Below, piece by piece: positions 37,354-49,010 of a DNA stretch of 64,000 nucleotides. A program made the position numbers and the translations under genes. Each line of letters starts with the position of its first letter. Positions within the stretch are counted from its first letter, which is position 1. Source of the stretch: Ditylenchus dipsaci (taxonomy: Eukaryota; Nematoda; Chromadorea; Rhabditida; Anguinidae); the NCBI GenBank assembly GCA_004194705.1, contig SADC01000159.1, positions 108,938 through 172,937 on the forward strand, read 5' to 3'. A model generated the notes under the pieces. That model saw only the letters and a list, made by a program, of their open reading frames with translations, ran no database searches and was not told where the DNA came from.

Positions 37354-38503
37354 ATGTCAGTTTTGTTGAAAGGAGAGACTCTGGTTCTGCATGATGACTC
37401 CAAGGTGAAAGCCGAAGAGTTTTTAGACAACAAAATTGTTGCTTTGTATTTCTCCGCTGGATGGTGCCCACCATGCAGAAACTTTACGCCTAAACTCAAG
37501 GTTTGTGCATAGGTATTTTCGACTATGTTTCTATATTGATGAAAATTTGCAGAAATTTTACGACGCTGTGAAAGCAGCTGGCAAAAATTTTGAAGTGATT
37601 TTGTGTCCCGTGACAGAGAGGCCGATGACTTGGTGGAATACTACAAAGACCATCATGGTGAATGGGTCTATCTGGAGTTCGGCAACCCTCTGATTCAGTA
37701 AGCATTTTTATTGTAGAAATTTAACTAAAATTTACAAAAAAAACAGCAATTGTTCGGTTGGAGACCTTCCGATATTCGGCTCTACATGTGTTCGAGGGTG
37801 CACCAAAAAACATGCTTTGCTCCACCCTGTTGTTTTTTGAAAAAATTTTGGTTCTTTTCGGTTATCGGCAGGCATTTCATTTATAGTTTATTTATAATGT
37901 GTGAATAAAAAAGAAAAAATGAAATGCCTACAGAAAAGAAACAAAATTTTTTATCTAGCATCAGAAACTATTCAAAAACACTTTCAACCATTTGAAGCAA
38001 AAAAATTTTTTGGTGTAAAATGTCAAAAAAATTTCTTTGCTACCCCAAGCTGATACAGGCTTGGGCAAGGGTAGGCCAGCGTATATTAGGACGAACTCAA
38101 ACATTTTTTTCACTCTTTGAAGCTTTAAAAAGAATGTTTGAGTCTGTCCTGACATATAATGGCATACATTGGCCCAAGCCTAAATGTGATAAAGTATTTA
38201 AAGGGCTCAGTCAAATTTTCGCAGGGTAAATCGCTTAAATTAGCAAATCTGCGGCCGAAATTAAAAATTTCACGTGGTTGATTTTTAGAGAATATCTGGC
38301 CAAGTATGAGGTGAAGACCATTCCCTCTCTGAAAGTGATCAAACCAGACGGCAGTGTTGTTGTTAGTGATGCTCGAAACGAAATTGTTGTAAGTAATTTT
38401 TTTCAAAGATTACCACCTTAGAGTAATCATTTTGCTTCAGGAAAAAGGTGGAGAAAACCCAGTGCAACTGTTTGAAGAATGGGAGAGCTTCTATGAGTGC
38501 TGA
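37354..38503 (+). CDS. Tryparedoxin/nucleoredoxin-like thioredoxin-fold protein
   Basis: Four exons: 37354-37500, 37553-37697, 38289-38388 and 38441-38503, about 151 residues, the usual size of single-domain tryparedoxin-like proteins. The active site is WCPPC (Cys38, Cys41) followed by RNFTPKL. Exon 2 gives [21 protein letters not shown] in a shifted frame; exon 3 has the cis-proline motif [16 protein letters not shown]; exon 4 ends [10 protein letters not shown]. Such proteins are cytosolic thiol-disulphide oxidoreductases, and nematodes have several. Exon phases agree only if one base is added to the T4 run at 37599-37602. Intron 2 (591 nt) is filled with hairpin repeats, whereas the other introns are 52 nt. 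Confidence 0.85.
37795..38175. mobile_element. Two hairpin elements inside intron 2 of the tryparedoxin-like gene
   Basis: First, ttcggttatcggcaggcatt... at about 37858 mirrors gaaatgcctacagaaaag at about 37920. Second, ggtaggccagcgtatattag and aatggcatacattggccc flank a mirrored gaactcaaacattttt / aatgtttgagtctg; this is the aggccagc arm family of 30193. Confidence 0.6.
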
Positions 38504-39645
38504 GCTAATACGATTGTGTGGGAATAATTCTCTTTTTAAGTAATGATTATGATTATTTTTTCACTTGATTTTGATAAAAGATGCAAAGATTAGTAATGTG
38601 ACAAGTACAACTCAAGCAAATTAGTTATTTGCGTTATCAACATTTAAAATTTTTTGAAGCAAATCCACTTCATTTCTTTGTTAGTGTGAGATTATTTTCA
38701 AATTTTATACCACACCAGAATTTTATTGCAGCATACTTACAAGAAAACAGCCTGAACTATGAACTTTGACACGTCAATTCCGATGGCACCATCTTGTAGA
38801 TCATATTCATTTTAATACAGTCGACGCTTTTACTTAGGACACCCAAGGGACCGGCCAACTTACCAATTTCAATATTTTTAGCATGTGCGAAGAAAAACTG
38901 AAAACTAGAGGCCTGAGAAATATCAAGCCTTAAAGTGCCTTTGTCCCCCTGTCGATTTTTGAAAACATATTTTTCTGCAGTCAGACCTCGCTATAAGGAC
39001 ATCTTCAAAGTTCGATTCTCAGTTATGTTCGATACTTTTTTTAGCCTATTTGTTGAAGAAAAAAAGGTGTTGCACATAGGTGGGAATCGAACTTTTAGGA
39101 GAATCACTTTATCGAGTTTAGGACTAGTGTTACGCGAGTTTGTTCAAACGACCGTTCGTTTAAACGATTAAACTGTTTTTTAAAATACGGTATTCTTTTC
39201 GGTTTTACTGGTAAGATTGCTCTTCTATCCTAGCCATTATTGTTTTAATGGTTGGTTATATCATTTTTAATATCGCCTTTCTTAGATAATGGCACCTGAA
39301 AAAAGTTAAAATTTGCGCCTTCCACAGAGCCTGATCAAAAGGAACTTGAGATAGAAAAAAAATCAGATGACGAAGAATCCGGAGACGACTAATACATTCA
39401 AACTTTGTCTTAACGAAACCTCTGAAGACTAGGGTTGGCCTTCCCCCGCTTTTGGGGTGCGGGCGGTAATTGAGGGTGGGCCAAACCTACTGAAGACCAT
39501 AAAAAATTCTCGTTAAGTTGGGGTCTCGTTATGTCGGGGGTAGACTATGAGTCACTTTCTAAAGTCGCTGACCAAATAGGCATCGTATAAAGGTTCGTTA
39601 TATTATATTTTTCGTTAATTCGAGGGTTTGTAAATACGTGGCTTG
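38504..39645. other. Intergenic with element remnants and a possible orphan exon
   Basis: 38755-38985 resembles one arm of the 58137 element (actatgaactttgacacg...). Near 38816 and 38975 there are CAGTCGACG / CAGTCAGACCTCGCTATAAG ends of the Tigger-like kind. At 39329-39391, after CGCCTTCCACAG, an open block encodes an acidic tail (KKSDDEESGDD then stop) that could be a last exon; no partner exon was found. Confidence 0.35.
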
Positions 39646-40283
39646 GGTATACGACATAACACCGCGGCGACAAAACACCGCCTACGACAAAACACCGCGA
39701 GACAAAACACCGCGAGACAAAACACCGCGGCCCAAAACACCGCGGCCCAAAACACCGCCGCGACAAAACACCGCGGGAAAAACACCGCCTACGACAAAAC
39801 ACCGCCGCCACAGTTAACTGCCTATATAACAAATACTTACATGCCCTACTTGATTATAACCATATTGGAATCGAGGAGTGATAACGTGGTAGCTGGTTTC
39901 GTTTCGTACTTGGAGTTTTGGTCGTCTACTAATGGCCGTGCTTTTATTTTGGCTGACCACTCCAAATTTTTAGAGATTGACTCAAAATTTTCTGCTTTTC
40001 TGGGGGTTAAAAACCAGAACGGCTATTTTTTTTAAGAAACGGCCTATGACTAAACGGTTCACGAACATATGATCAACACTCAACATATGGTCAACACTCT
40101 CGGTTATACGTCACCATCGTCCCAATTAAGATTGGCTTGTTTTCGGCTAAAATTGCGATCGGGTAAGATTGGCTTATTTCTATGTTTTGACACCTCCTCT
40201 AATCAATTAATAGACAAATACCGTATTCTCTCTAATAGAACCACACTCTCTATTTGAACCACTCTCTAATAGAACCACACCCC

Positions 40284-40540
40284 TTAACATTCTCTCAAGC
40301 TTTGCCAATGGCAGTCTACCTCCAATGGATTGTCGAAGCCTGGGAGAAGCTCTCGAAGGAGCTCATCGTTGAGTAATTCAAATCGTGCGGAGTTTGCAAT
40401 ACCACCAATGGATGTGAGGACGACGCCATCCACTCCTTCAAGAAAGTTGGGCCGGTTCCGAGTGGTCGAGGCAAGGTGGAGAGAGAGAGAAGTTGGCTGA
40501 GCTAATACAAGAAATCGATCTCGAGAAGTGCAAGAGATAT
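40284..40540 (-). pseudogene. Captured coding-like fragment, unrecognised
   Basis: Within foldback 3 the minus strand is open, GC-richer than its surroundings and encodes segments such as NRPNFLEGVDGVVLTSIGGI and LNDELLRELLPGFDNPLE before a stop. Composition and amino-acid mix look like once-coding host sequence. I cannot name the family. Confidence 0.35.
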
Positions 40541-40729
40541 TGTTTAACGATAGAGATTTTTTTTTGAGATTTTTGAATTCTCGGGCACCACCTCCTATTA
40601 GCGTGGGCAAGCCCTTTTAAAGGAATTATTTATTGCAAAACTGAGGTCACACAATAGAAATAACTATAATCAACACCGTATTTATTTCATAACACTTAAC
40701 AAATCATCCACGGTGATACTTAGGACACA

Positions 40730-40851
40730 AGAGCTGAAGCAGTGCTGGACTCGCTGGGTGGGAGCTGGCGCTTGGTCTTGTAGTATCGAGACAGTCGATG
40801 AATTCGCGACTCCACCAAAATCAGACGGAACTTCGAGCCAATATCCTTGCG
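40730..40851 (-). pseudogene. rps-13: Captured 3' end of the ribosomal protein S13 gene
   Basis: The minus strand encodes [20 protein letters not shown] and then [23 protein letters not shown] and stop TAA, the C-terminal third of eukaryotic S13 (uS15). The RQLPP and SALVS forms are those I recall for nematodes. Three residues (WKY region) are missing in frame relative to the family. An AAATAAA signal follows about 35 bases after the stop, so the piece includes the 3' UTR start. It begins abruptly without a clear acceptor, lies inside a foldback element and lacks about 100 N-terminal residues. It is a transduced fragment and does not encode a ribosomal protein. Confidence 0.85.
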
Positions 40852-41277
40852 GTATTTGTAAACATAAATTATTAGTGTATCAGATATACAGAATGACATT
40901 GACCCCCAGGGGGGACGCTTATTAGAGGGGGGGGGTGCGCTCATTAAAGGGGGGGGGGCGCTTTTTAGAAGAAATACGGTAAGCAGGGAATGCCCCACAT
41001 ACAAAACTCCAGGTACGAAACAAAACCAGCTACCACGTTATCACTCCTCGATTCCAATATGGTTATAATCAAGTAGGGCATGTAAGAATTGGTTATACAG
41101 GCAGTTAACTGTGGCGGCGGTGTTTTGTCGTAGGCGGTGTTTTTCCCGCGGTGTTTTGTCGCGGCGGTGTTTTGGGCCGCGGTGTTTTGGTCCGCGGTGT
41201 TTTGTCTCGCGGTGTTTTGTCTCGCGGTGTTTTGTCGTAGGCGGTGTTTTGTCGCCGCGGTGTTATGTCCCATCCCC

Positions 41278-42256
41278 CGTGGCTTGACTGTATGTTACGT
41301 TTCATTCACTCTTTTGTTTATTGAGCGTTTCTGTTTATCAATAAAATTGTATGAGAATAATGTTTCTATGTGGTTGAATACTTAAGTATATAAAATAACA
41401 AATTAAACGGATTAAACGGCCATTTAAACGGGTCATTTTTATTAAACGTAAACGATAAACGGATCTGATAAACGGGTCCTAAACGGTAAACGGCTTCGGC
41501 CAAATTAAACGAACGTGCGCAACCCAGTAAGGACTGCGGAAAAATATTTTTCAAAAATCCACGGGAGAGGAGGCTCTCTTGGCTATAGAATGATACTGGT
41601 AGACACAGTAGAACCCTTTGAAATGACATCGTTTCGAAAACAATAGCCTAAACTTGTTTTGGCAACCAGACAAAAACTACATTTTCTGAACTGAGGTACA
41701 GACCATCAAAGTCAAGCTCTATTAGAGAGAGAGGGGGGGGGGGTGGCTTTATTAGAACATTTGATTATAATAAACGGGGGACCAAGGCCTTTTTCAAGAA
41801 AAAACAACAGGGGTGACCAAGCTAAAAAATATTTCCCCCTAATAGTCATTAGGGCCATAGAGCTCGTAAAAAGCACCTGTTAGGCGCCTGTACAACTTGT
41901 AAATGTGTAACATTATTCAGCTGAGTAAGATATTGCATGTATTTCAAAATTATATCGCGTCATTTGTCAATGTTTGATGCTGCTCTGGGTATTGATTGGC
42001 TCGGAACAGTCAAATAAAATAATATCTGAGCAAAAATACAGATTTTTGTGTGTAACATTGTATTTTTGACTTTGTTTGAATGAATGCAAAATTTAAAGTT
42101 ATTACTATTTATATCATCTAGTTTTTTGTATGTCAAAGCTACGTTTGCAACTGTGTCGCTGGAAAGTCAGCTTGGAAAACTGAGAAACAGATGGACTAAC
42201 AAAACAGCTGTTAGTTAATTATATTTTACGAAATTTCTTTTTTATATGTTTTTAAG
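41278..42256. other. Intergenic with repeat remnants
   Basis: 41395-41500 contains several tttaaacgg / aacggtaaacgg repeats. 41700-41850 holds a G-run and one arm of the 22164 element with two GGGGACCAAG motifs. 41870-42240 shows nothing identifiable. Confidence 0.35.
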
Positions 42257-42803
42257 AGGAGGATACGATTCGGCGGCGAAAGAATAGCGGCGGAACAACT
42301 GGCGGTGGTAAACAGGGCGAAAATAAAATACAGGATGTGGGCGGAATTTCGAAGGAGTTTTTTATGTATGTTTACCTCGCAAATCATCATTTCCTACACC
42401 GAATCCGTGTCCACCATGGTCGCTTGCCTTATAAAATGCTCTTTATTCCCAAATCTCACTCATATTTTAAATTCCACTCGAGACAACAAAATTCGAATCT
42501 ATTTTCGGAAAAATTTTCGGACTTTTTTTGGGTTTCAATGTTTGTTGTCTTGAGTAGAATTCCTAATATGAGTGAGATCTGAGACTAAATTATACAAGAA
42601 AATCAAAAAAGTGACCATGGTGGACACGAATTCGGTGTCTGAAATGACGATTTGCAAGTTAAACATACATAAAAGACCCTTTCGAAATTCCGCCGTTTTT
42701 CTGCCGCCGTTTTTTTCCGCCGCCGAATCTATCTCTGCCGTATATACCACCGCCATTTTCTTCCGCAGCGACTCTTTCCGCCGCCGAATGGTATTCTCAC
42801 CGC
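42257..42803. mobile_element. Foldback element 4 (GGCGGN arms)
   Basis: Left arm gattcggcggcgaaagaata... and right arm with ccgccgccgaatctatct... are inverted. Both carry closely spaced gcggcgg units plus a mirrored ggtcaccatggtggacacga core. tttttaa directly flanks both ends (7 bp). Open frames within it run through the arms and are not credible genes. Confidence 0.65.
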
Positions 42804-43335
42804 TTTTTAACAGAAGCCCAAGTGCCCGCCCTTCCAAAAAGTATTTTTCTCTGAGCCAACTTTTTTTTATTTTTCACCTATCTCACACCTTTTGCACCGG
42901 CAATACCAAGGGTATTTTTGTATTTGGACGCTTCGCGGCCAAATACCAGCGCACTCTATATAACAATAGATTGAGAAGAAAAAATCAGGAAAACCGAAAA
43001 AGGCAGGCTTAGAGAAAAATACTCTTCTGGAGGCGGATCGCCCATATGTTTTATGTGAAATGAATTGAGCTTATGTAACACCCTTGGTGTTAAGGGATCG
43101 AACTTTCACCCTTTTTAAACTATGGAACGCCTGGAGCAGTTAAAATGAACCTTATTTTCTCTCATTATTGACTCTTATTATTGACTCTTATTTCACTCCA
43201 CTGCAACGTTTTTCATAGTGAAATCGACCAGGCAAGGGGTTACGTACACCAATTTTTCAAAAATGATTGATAAATCCTGTACAAACTAAAGTCAAAAAAT
43301 TTACTTTAAAAGCTAACTAAAATAATTTGTTTTAG
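42804..43335. other. Region upstream of the first visible kinase exon
   Basis: The kinase exon at 43336 opens with a splice acceptor, so an upstream exon should exist. An ATG at 43122 (MERLEQ) is a candidate but its donor and phase do not fit cleanly. No promoter is recognised. Confidence 0.3.
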
Positions 43336-46300
43336 AGCTCTCTTCGCCTGTCTGACTTTCGTCGATATAAAAGTAACAAATATATATTAGGCAAAGGTGC
43401 GTATGGAGTGGTAGAATTAGTGCTGGCAACAAAATACCCATATCGCAGTGCTAAAGTAGCCATGAAAGTAATAAAAATGCCACAAGAAGGTCAAAGTAAC
43501 AATTCTAGGTTGAGCATATTGGCTGAAATCAGCATTTTAACAAAAATCAAGTCCAGATACACTGTCAACATGTTTGCTTTTGATTGGGTAGGTCAACTTT
43601 TCATATTTTCGAAAATTTGGATTACTAAAACTTGAAAACCAGGCCACAAAACTTAAAATTGGCCTGATTTAGTTACTCAGTTACTGCTATATGACGTTTA
43701 GCTTTTGACATTTAGCGTGACTTTTGCTAGATTTTCGCTGAAGGAAAACCTTTTAAAACCATTTTCCGGTAGCAAATAAAGGCCATTAAAAAAAATTCAC
43801 TGCACGATTTTTTCACATAAAGTCGTTAAAAATACTTTTCAATCATGTTTACACAAAAAAGTCGTTGGTATAAATTAAAAAAAAACTTGTCTTGCTCCCC
43901 CAAGTTGATTTGTCTGGTGGCTCAGGTTCAAGCCCGTAGGGAGGGGAGGGACCCATGTTTAAAAACATATTTGAGTCCGTTGCTGGCTCACCCCCTAAAA
44001 CATGGTGAATGTCCAACCAATGACTAGTCCTACCCAGGCTATATCTCCCACGATGAAATTTAGAGTAGTCTAAACCAGACAACTAAATATATTTGTGGAC
44101 AGGAGGCAGTAGTTGACGGAGCGTGATGGAGTGGAGGGGGGGGATTTCTTATCAAAAGGGCCCCTAAAAAGAAAAAAAAGTAGTAGGAGCGGGAGAGGGG
44201 GGGGGGCGGGCATTGTGCATGGCATATGGAAAACATGGGGGGGGAGGTTTAAGCAGCAAGTGCTCTGACAAAAACAGCTTAAAACGTGATATTGGTTATT
44301 TTCAAAAATCATATTGGGTTGGTCCATAAGTTCGCGGGTTATTAGAAACAATTCACAAGGTTTGTGCGTGAATTTCATAAATTTTTACTAATACCAGCCA
44401 TGAAAGATGAGCAAAAAGGTTCCACAATTCGTCCACGATAAATCCACATAAACAGAACCAAAGTTTTTGATGGGTTTCAAAATTAAAATTCAATGTAATT
44501 TGGAATCCCCTTGAAAAATTTTTTTCTTATTTTTTTGAATACGAATTTTGATTGCGGACCCTAATTGCTAATCTTTAAAGGGCCTGACCTCTTCCTACTC
44601 GGTGGTCCCCGCCAATTCAAAATTTTCCCTTGATCATTAGATTTCTGTACGGATTTTTCCGCTAGGTTTCTAACAAAACTAAGCCTAAATTTGATTTCAG
44701 GCCTAGTTTTGTTAGAAACGTGGCAGAAAAATCGGTACAGAAGTCCAATGATCAAGGGAAATTTTTGAATTGGCGGGGGACCACCGAGTAGGAAGAGGTC
44801 AGGCCCTTTAATGGCTTTTATTAGTCTAAACTTATGCAACCCATGCACAAACCTTGCGAGTTGTGTATAAGAGCCCGCGAACTCATTGACGAACACAATG
44901 TGTGCGATTCTCAATCATGTAAATACCATAATGGGCCACCCTATAAATTAAAAGCACCAACTTTAGGACAACAGCAATGTGTATATTATGCTAAGTTATG
45001 CAGCTGGCGGATCTTTCAACGATTTGTATCAGTATGTCAAATCCACTAGCTTAAAGAAGGCACTAGAAGAGGGAGATGTCAAGTTATACTTGGCTCAAAT
45101 ATTATGGGAGTTGCTTATTTACACTCTCGAAATATTGTGCACAGAGATTTGAAACCACACAATGTTTTAGTCACTTCTGATGGCCATTTACAGGTTTCTT
45201 TTTTGTCAAATCCTTTTTATTAGATTTTCAAAAAATTTAGTTGGCTGATTTCGGGATGTCTCGTATATTGAAAAATGGTGACGAGAAAGGCAATATTAGG
45301 TGTGGAACACCTAGATACACCGCACCAGAAGCTATTGGCTATGATAAAGAAAAAAGAAGTTTGTTTTCTTGCACAAAAAGGTTTGAAGTTTTTCGGGTAG
45401 ACAAAAGTTAGCCTTAAAATTTGAAAAAAAACTGAATATTTGAAAATTTGGTATTTAGAATCTGAGCCGGTAGAGGCAAACAATTGAAGAATTGACTAAT
45501 ATAAAATTGACTAATATTCTTCATATTTTTATGACAAGGTGGTCCCACAAATTCCTAGTATTTCCATCGACCATAATTTTCTTTCATACGTTGATTTTCG
45601 AATTTTTTTTATAGATAAATTGACTTTTCTTGTCAACATTATATTTTTTCAGTGTACAATGTCAAAAACACGATTTTTGCTTGGTCCACACAAGCTAGTG
45701 TTTGACTAAATATTTGAATTTAAAAATTTAAGGGGCTGCCGAAGCCATGGATTGGTATGCCATTGGAATAATTGCTTATGAATTGTTGTATGGATCAGCA
45801 CCTTATCGTAGCAACGGGAATGACGCCCAGTCTCGCTTCATTGCTATTATCGCTGCAAATGTAAGTGACTAAGCGTAAATAATACTGTTTTTTCTAATTA
45901 GCACCCTCTTTGTTCAAAATCGTGCTCTTGGCGTTGTGTTTCGACCCTTTTCAAGGCTTTTTTTTTCAGGCAAGTTTCTACACTCATCTTATTTTGTGGC
46001 TCACCTCACAAGATAACTTTGGAGGGGCTCCGAGTTTTTCAAGAAAAGTCTTCGGAAATGGGTCAAAAAAGAACACGATTTTGAAAGAGGGGCATAGGCG
46101 TACCAGGATTTTCTGACGGAGAGATGCTAAATAAATTAAAATCCTGATGGGAAGGAGGGCTACCAAGTTGTTAGGCAAGTCCTGTCAGCACATTCATTTG
46201 CGGCAAAACATCGAATACAATCCGAAAGTTTGCTATTTATATAAACAGAAGCAAAATAATCCTATGAGTTTTACATTATATGTCAAATGCTCCGAACAAT

Positions 46301-48168
46301 GCGGTAACACACCATTTTCGGATTCAGCGTCAAATTCTGAGTCTAGGGGTGCTTCGGACAGAACAAAATGGTATTTTAGCGCATTGTTCGGCCCATTTTA
46401 CGCATAATGTGAAACTCATACGACTGGTTTGATCGTGTTTCTATAAATAGCAAGATTTAGGAAACCATCCGAAAGTTTTGCCGCGAATGAATGTGGTAAC
46501 AGGATCCTCTTAACAACGTGGTAAACTGACAAACAAATCGAAATAAGGCTGAAAAAAACTAAAAAAACGCTAAAAAAAATTCTGATGTGGAGAGGGAGTG
46601 GTGGCTAGCCATACCCCTAGCCATACGCCTATGCTAGGGGGTGAGGCTCTGAATAAAGAGGCGGGGGAAGTGAAAGCTGTTGAGTAGATAGTCTCGACAC
46701 AATAGATAATCCTATGTTTTAAACAGCCAGATTTGTAGAGCCAGATTTTGTCAACAATGCGGTGTTGCAATGTAAGACAAACTTGCGCAGAATCATAAGT
46801 TGGATCAGCATTATTATAATCAGAATTTCTAAATTCTTTCGAAAAGTACCATGAACATCGAATTGGAAAAAGGGAAAAACTATCGAAAAAGGTTTATTAG
46901 TTTTTTTTGCATTTCCTTTTTCCGGGAAAGAAATTTGAAGAAATTTGAAAATTCTGGTATTGATGATGCAACTTTTAATTCTGCACGAGTTTGTCTGAGA
47001 TTGCAACACTGAGTTGCTCTAAACCACATTTGAAAAAAAAAAAACTAGGATTAATCATTTTGTCTCGAGACTATCACATCAACAGCTTAACACCGCCCCC
47101 CCTTTATAGAAAAAACCGTATTTCTAAACGACAAAACATTTTGTGCAATAAATTTCGTGTGTTTACTTTCAAAAATATCGAAATAGAATCAACATACTGA
47201 TAATGAAGCTTCTAACCTAAATTTTGTCGGAATCTTTAAACAACAACCTGTTATAAAACACTTTTTGGCTGGTTTTGAAAAGAGCCATCCATGAAACTTT
47301 CTTCGAAACTTTTTGCGCCTATCTTATTCAGCATGAAAAACTGCACAAGACGCTACACTTAGCACACTCGACTAGGCGATTGTTAAACAGTGAAAAATAC
47401 CAAAAACACCAGAAAACGCAGAAAAATAGCTTTTTATGGCATTTTCGACATTTTTGAAATGATTGAGAAATTCCAACTTTTAATTTATGTTTGAAACTAT
47501 ATTTTTTGCAATAATTTGGCTAATTATCATTCACGAAGCACTTTTTAGTGTTGATTTTATGTTATTTTTCAAGCTTATGGAAGAGTCGGCCAGCATATGT
47601 TAGGATGGACTCAAACATGAATCTAATATATGTTTCAGAGCTTTCTAACCAGTGATTTATTTTCGCAATTTTTGCCCAAGGCCATGAATCTGAAATCTTA
47701 GTTTGAAAAGTTTAAAAAAAATTTTCAATCGACATCAAGCTCCTGCCCGGATCCAGAGCAGAGCAAGAGAAAGGGCCAGAGAACTATACATTATTGGTTT
47801 TAACATACCCTGGCCTACCCTTGCCTCAGCCTTAAACCAATAAAAATCACAAAAATCAGCAGGGGGGACCAAGTCGAAAAAGTGTCGTATTGTCGTATAG
47901 GGCCTTGAATAGCCGTTTTCTCAAAGTATATTTGGTGGTAGATGGTAAACCAAACTAACAATAATATTTTCAGTTAGTTTTTCCAACTAATTTGAATGTG
48001 TCCAGCGAAGCGAAAGATTTCATTAGACAACTACTTACAAAAAACGTTAGAATGCGTCTAGGATCAAACTATGGTGCTGAAGAAGTCATGTTACATCCGT
48101 TTTTTGAAGGCATTGTTTGGAGTCGTCTTCATTTAACCAAAGTACTACTTTATTTTGTTAAGCATTGA
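43336..48168 (+). CDS. AGC-type serine/threonine protein kinase (N-terminus not found)
   Basis: Five exons: 43336-43587, 44967-45193, 45241-about 45380, 45733-45860 and 47974-48168. Exon 1 has the glycine loop GKGAYGVV, VAMKVIK with the ATP-binding Lys, and AEISIL with the helix-C Glu. Exon 2 has NVYIMLSYAAGGSF, then VHRDLKPHNVL (catalytic loop). Exon 3 has DFGMSRIL and GTPRYTAPE. Exon 4 has MDWYAIGIIAYELLYG. Exon 5 has RLGSNYGAEEVMLHPFFEGI, the AGC-family C-lobe signature. All catalytic residues are present. It belongs with PKA/PKC/S6K-like kinases but lacks an obvious hydrophobic-motif tail, unless a donor at ACCAAA|GTACTA leads to another exon. One base is missing at 45101-45105, and the exon 3/4 phase does not match as read. 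Introns 1 and 4 hold several transposons. Confidence 0.82.
44316..44892. mobile_element. Mariner-ended MITE with an inserted 240-bp palindrome (kinase intron 1)
   Basis: The left end ttgggttggtccataagttc is of the mariner TIR kind (family knowledge). The right arm near 44830-44892 is its approximate complement, including aaccttgcgagttgtgtata. Inside, 44573-44812 is a near-perfect palindrome starting tctttaaagggcctgacctc; a diverged relative lies at 57470-57725. Confidence 0.6.
45913..46092. mobile_element. cgtgCTCTTGGCGTTGTG MITE (kinase intron 4)
   Basis: ttcaaaatcgtgctcttggc at the left is mirrored by gaacacgattttgaaagagg at the right, a member of the family at 31520, 34213 and 36127. Confidence 0.65.
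46165..46500. mobile_element. 340-bp inverted-repeat element (kinase intron 4)
   Basis: gcacattcatttgcggcaaa and ccgaaagtttgctatttata in the left arm are mirrored by tataaatagcaag, ccgaaagttttgccgcgaat and gaatgtggtaacagga in the right arm. Confidence 0.7.
46640..47115. mobile_element. Inverted-repeat element, copy 1 of a pair around kinase exon 5
   Basis: aagctgttgagtagatagtc (left) pairs with gactatcacatcaacagctt (right). Its interior (agttggatcagcattattat...) matches 48205-48690, which lies in the same orientation on the other side of the last kinase exon. Confidence 0.7.
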
Positions 48169-48204
48169 TCAATTGTGGGAAGCTTTTTCGCCAAAACTAT
48201 CTTA

Positions 48205-48690
48205 GATATCTCCCCAAAACCTTTGAAGGGGGTGGGGGTTGAGCTTTTAAGGAGATAGTTTCGACACGAAAGGATTATTAAACATTTTGTTTTTAAATTT
48301 GGTTTGAGCCATGTTTTGTGCACTATCCGGGATCGTGATGCCGAACAAACTTGTGCACAACCAAAGTTGGATCGGCATCATAATCAGAATTCTTGAATTC
48401 TTTAAAAAATGGCCTGAAAATCGAAATGCAGTAGAAGACTAATCAACTTGTTTTCGATGGGCTTTTCCCTTTTCCTATTTCCATTAAGTGGGAATATAGA
48501 AATTCTGATATCTATGATACTAATTCAACTTTTAATTTGGCACAAGTTTGTCTATCATCACAACACCGAATTGTCCACAAAATATGGCTTAAAAGCCACC
48601 TTTAAGCAACAAAACATGGAACAATCCTCTCGAGTCGAGACTATCTCCATGACAGCTTCCACCTTTCCTCGTCCTACTCCTTGAAAGGAT
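48205..48690. mobile_element. Inverted-repeat element, copy 2 of the pair around kinase exon 5
   Basis: The left arm with aaggagatagtttcgacacg and the right arm with tcgagtcgagactatctcca are inverted. The interior agttggatcggcatcataat is close to the 46640 copy. Confidence 0.7.
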
Positions 48691-48879
48691 TTGTTTGGGT
48701 TATGAAAATAGTCATTATTTAGCTTCAAACACCTGTGAGTCATTTAAAAATTGGAGAACATGTATAGTTGAAAAACATGTTGGAGTCTACCCTAACAGAT
48801 TTGAACCTTCCCTCCCTTCGTTTAATTTTTTTGCCTCTTTCAAAATTGATTCAGTATACCATTTCCCATGAGTTTTTTT

Positions 48880-49010
48880 CTGATTCAGAATGAATACCCA
48901 CTTATGCTAAGTCAGATTTTGCTCCGTCGTTAACTGAAAGAAATTTTCCGTGTATTATATTAGAAATTTCACAGTTAACGACGGGGAGCATGAGTGGGTG
49001 TCCATTCTGA
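48880..49010. repeat. 130-bp hairpin
   Basis: tcagaatgaatacccactta...ctccgtcgttaactg at the left pairs with cagttaacgacggggagc...gagtgggtgtccattctga at the right. Confidence 0.75.

Larger units (their letters stand above)
39646..41277. mobile_element. Foldback element 3 (CACCGCG arms) carrying gene fragments
   Basis: Arms of about 270 bases (to about 39919 and from about 41001) are near-perfect inverted repeats. The outer 160 bases of each is an array of a 14-16-base unit acaaaacaccgcg with variable joints. The 9-bp direct repeat cgtggcttg lies at 39637-39645 and 41278-41286. The interior has a taccgtatt-type MITE end at 40218, G-runs, an rps-13 fragment and another coding-like piece, both on the minus strand. 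Confidence 0.88.

Noticed and set aside
39240..39391. A gene with 23-24-nt introns near the acidic last exon
   Set aside because: Introns this short are below the usual nematode minimum and the joined frame still stops at 39292-39294; only the last exon is mentioned as a possibility.
39643..41385. Long frames through the CACCGCG arms
   Set aside because: The products (RQNTA or TPRDK repeats) are translations of the tandem unit and occur in both arms in opposite sense.
42305..43012. Kinase N-terminal exons in foldback 4
   Set aside because: The open frames lie in mirrored arms and show no kinase or regulatory motif.
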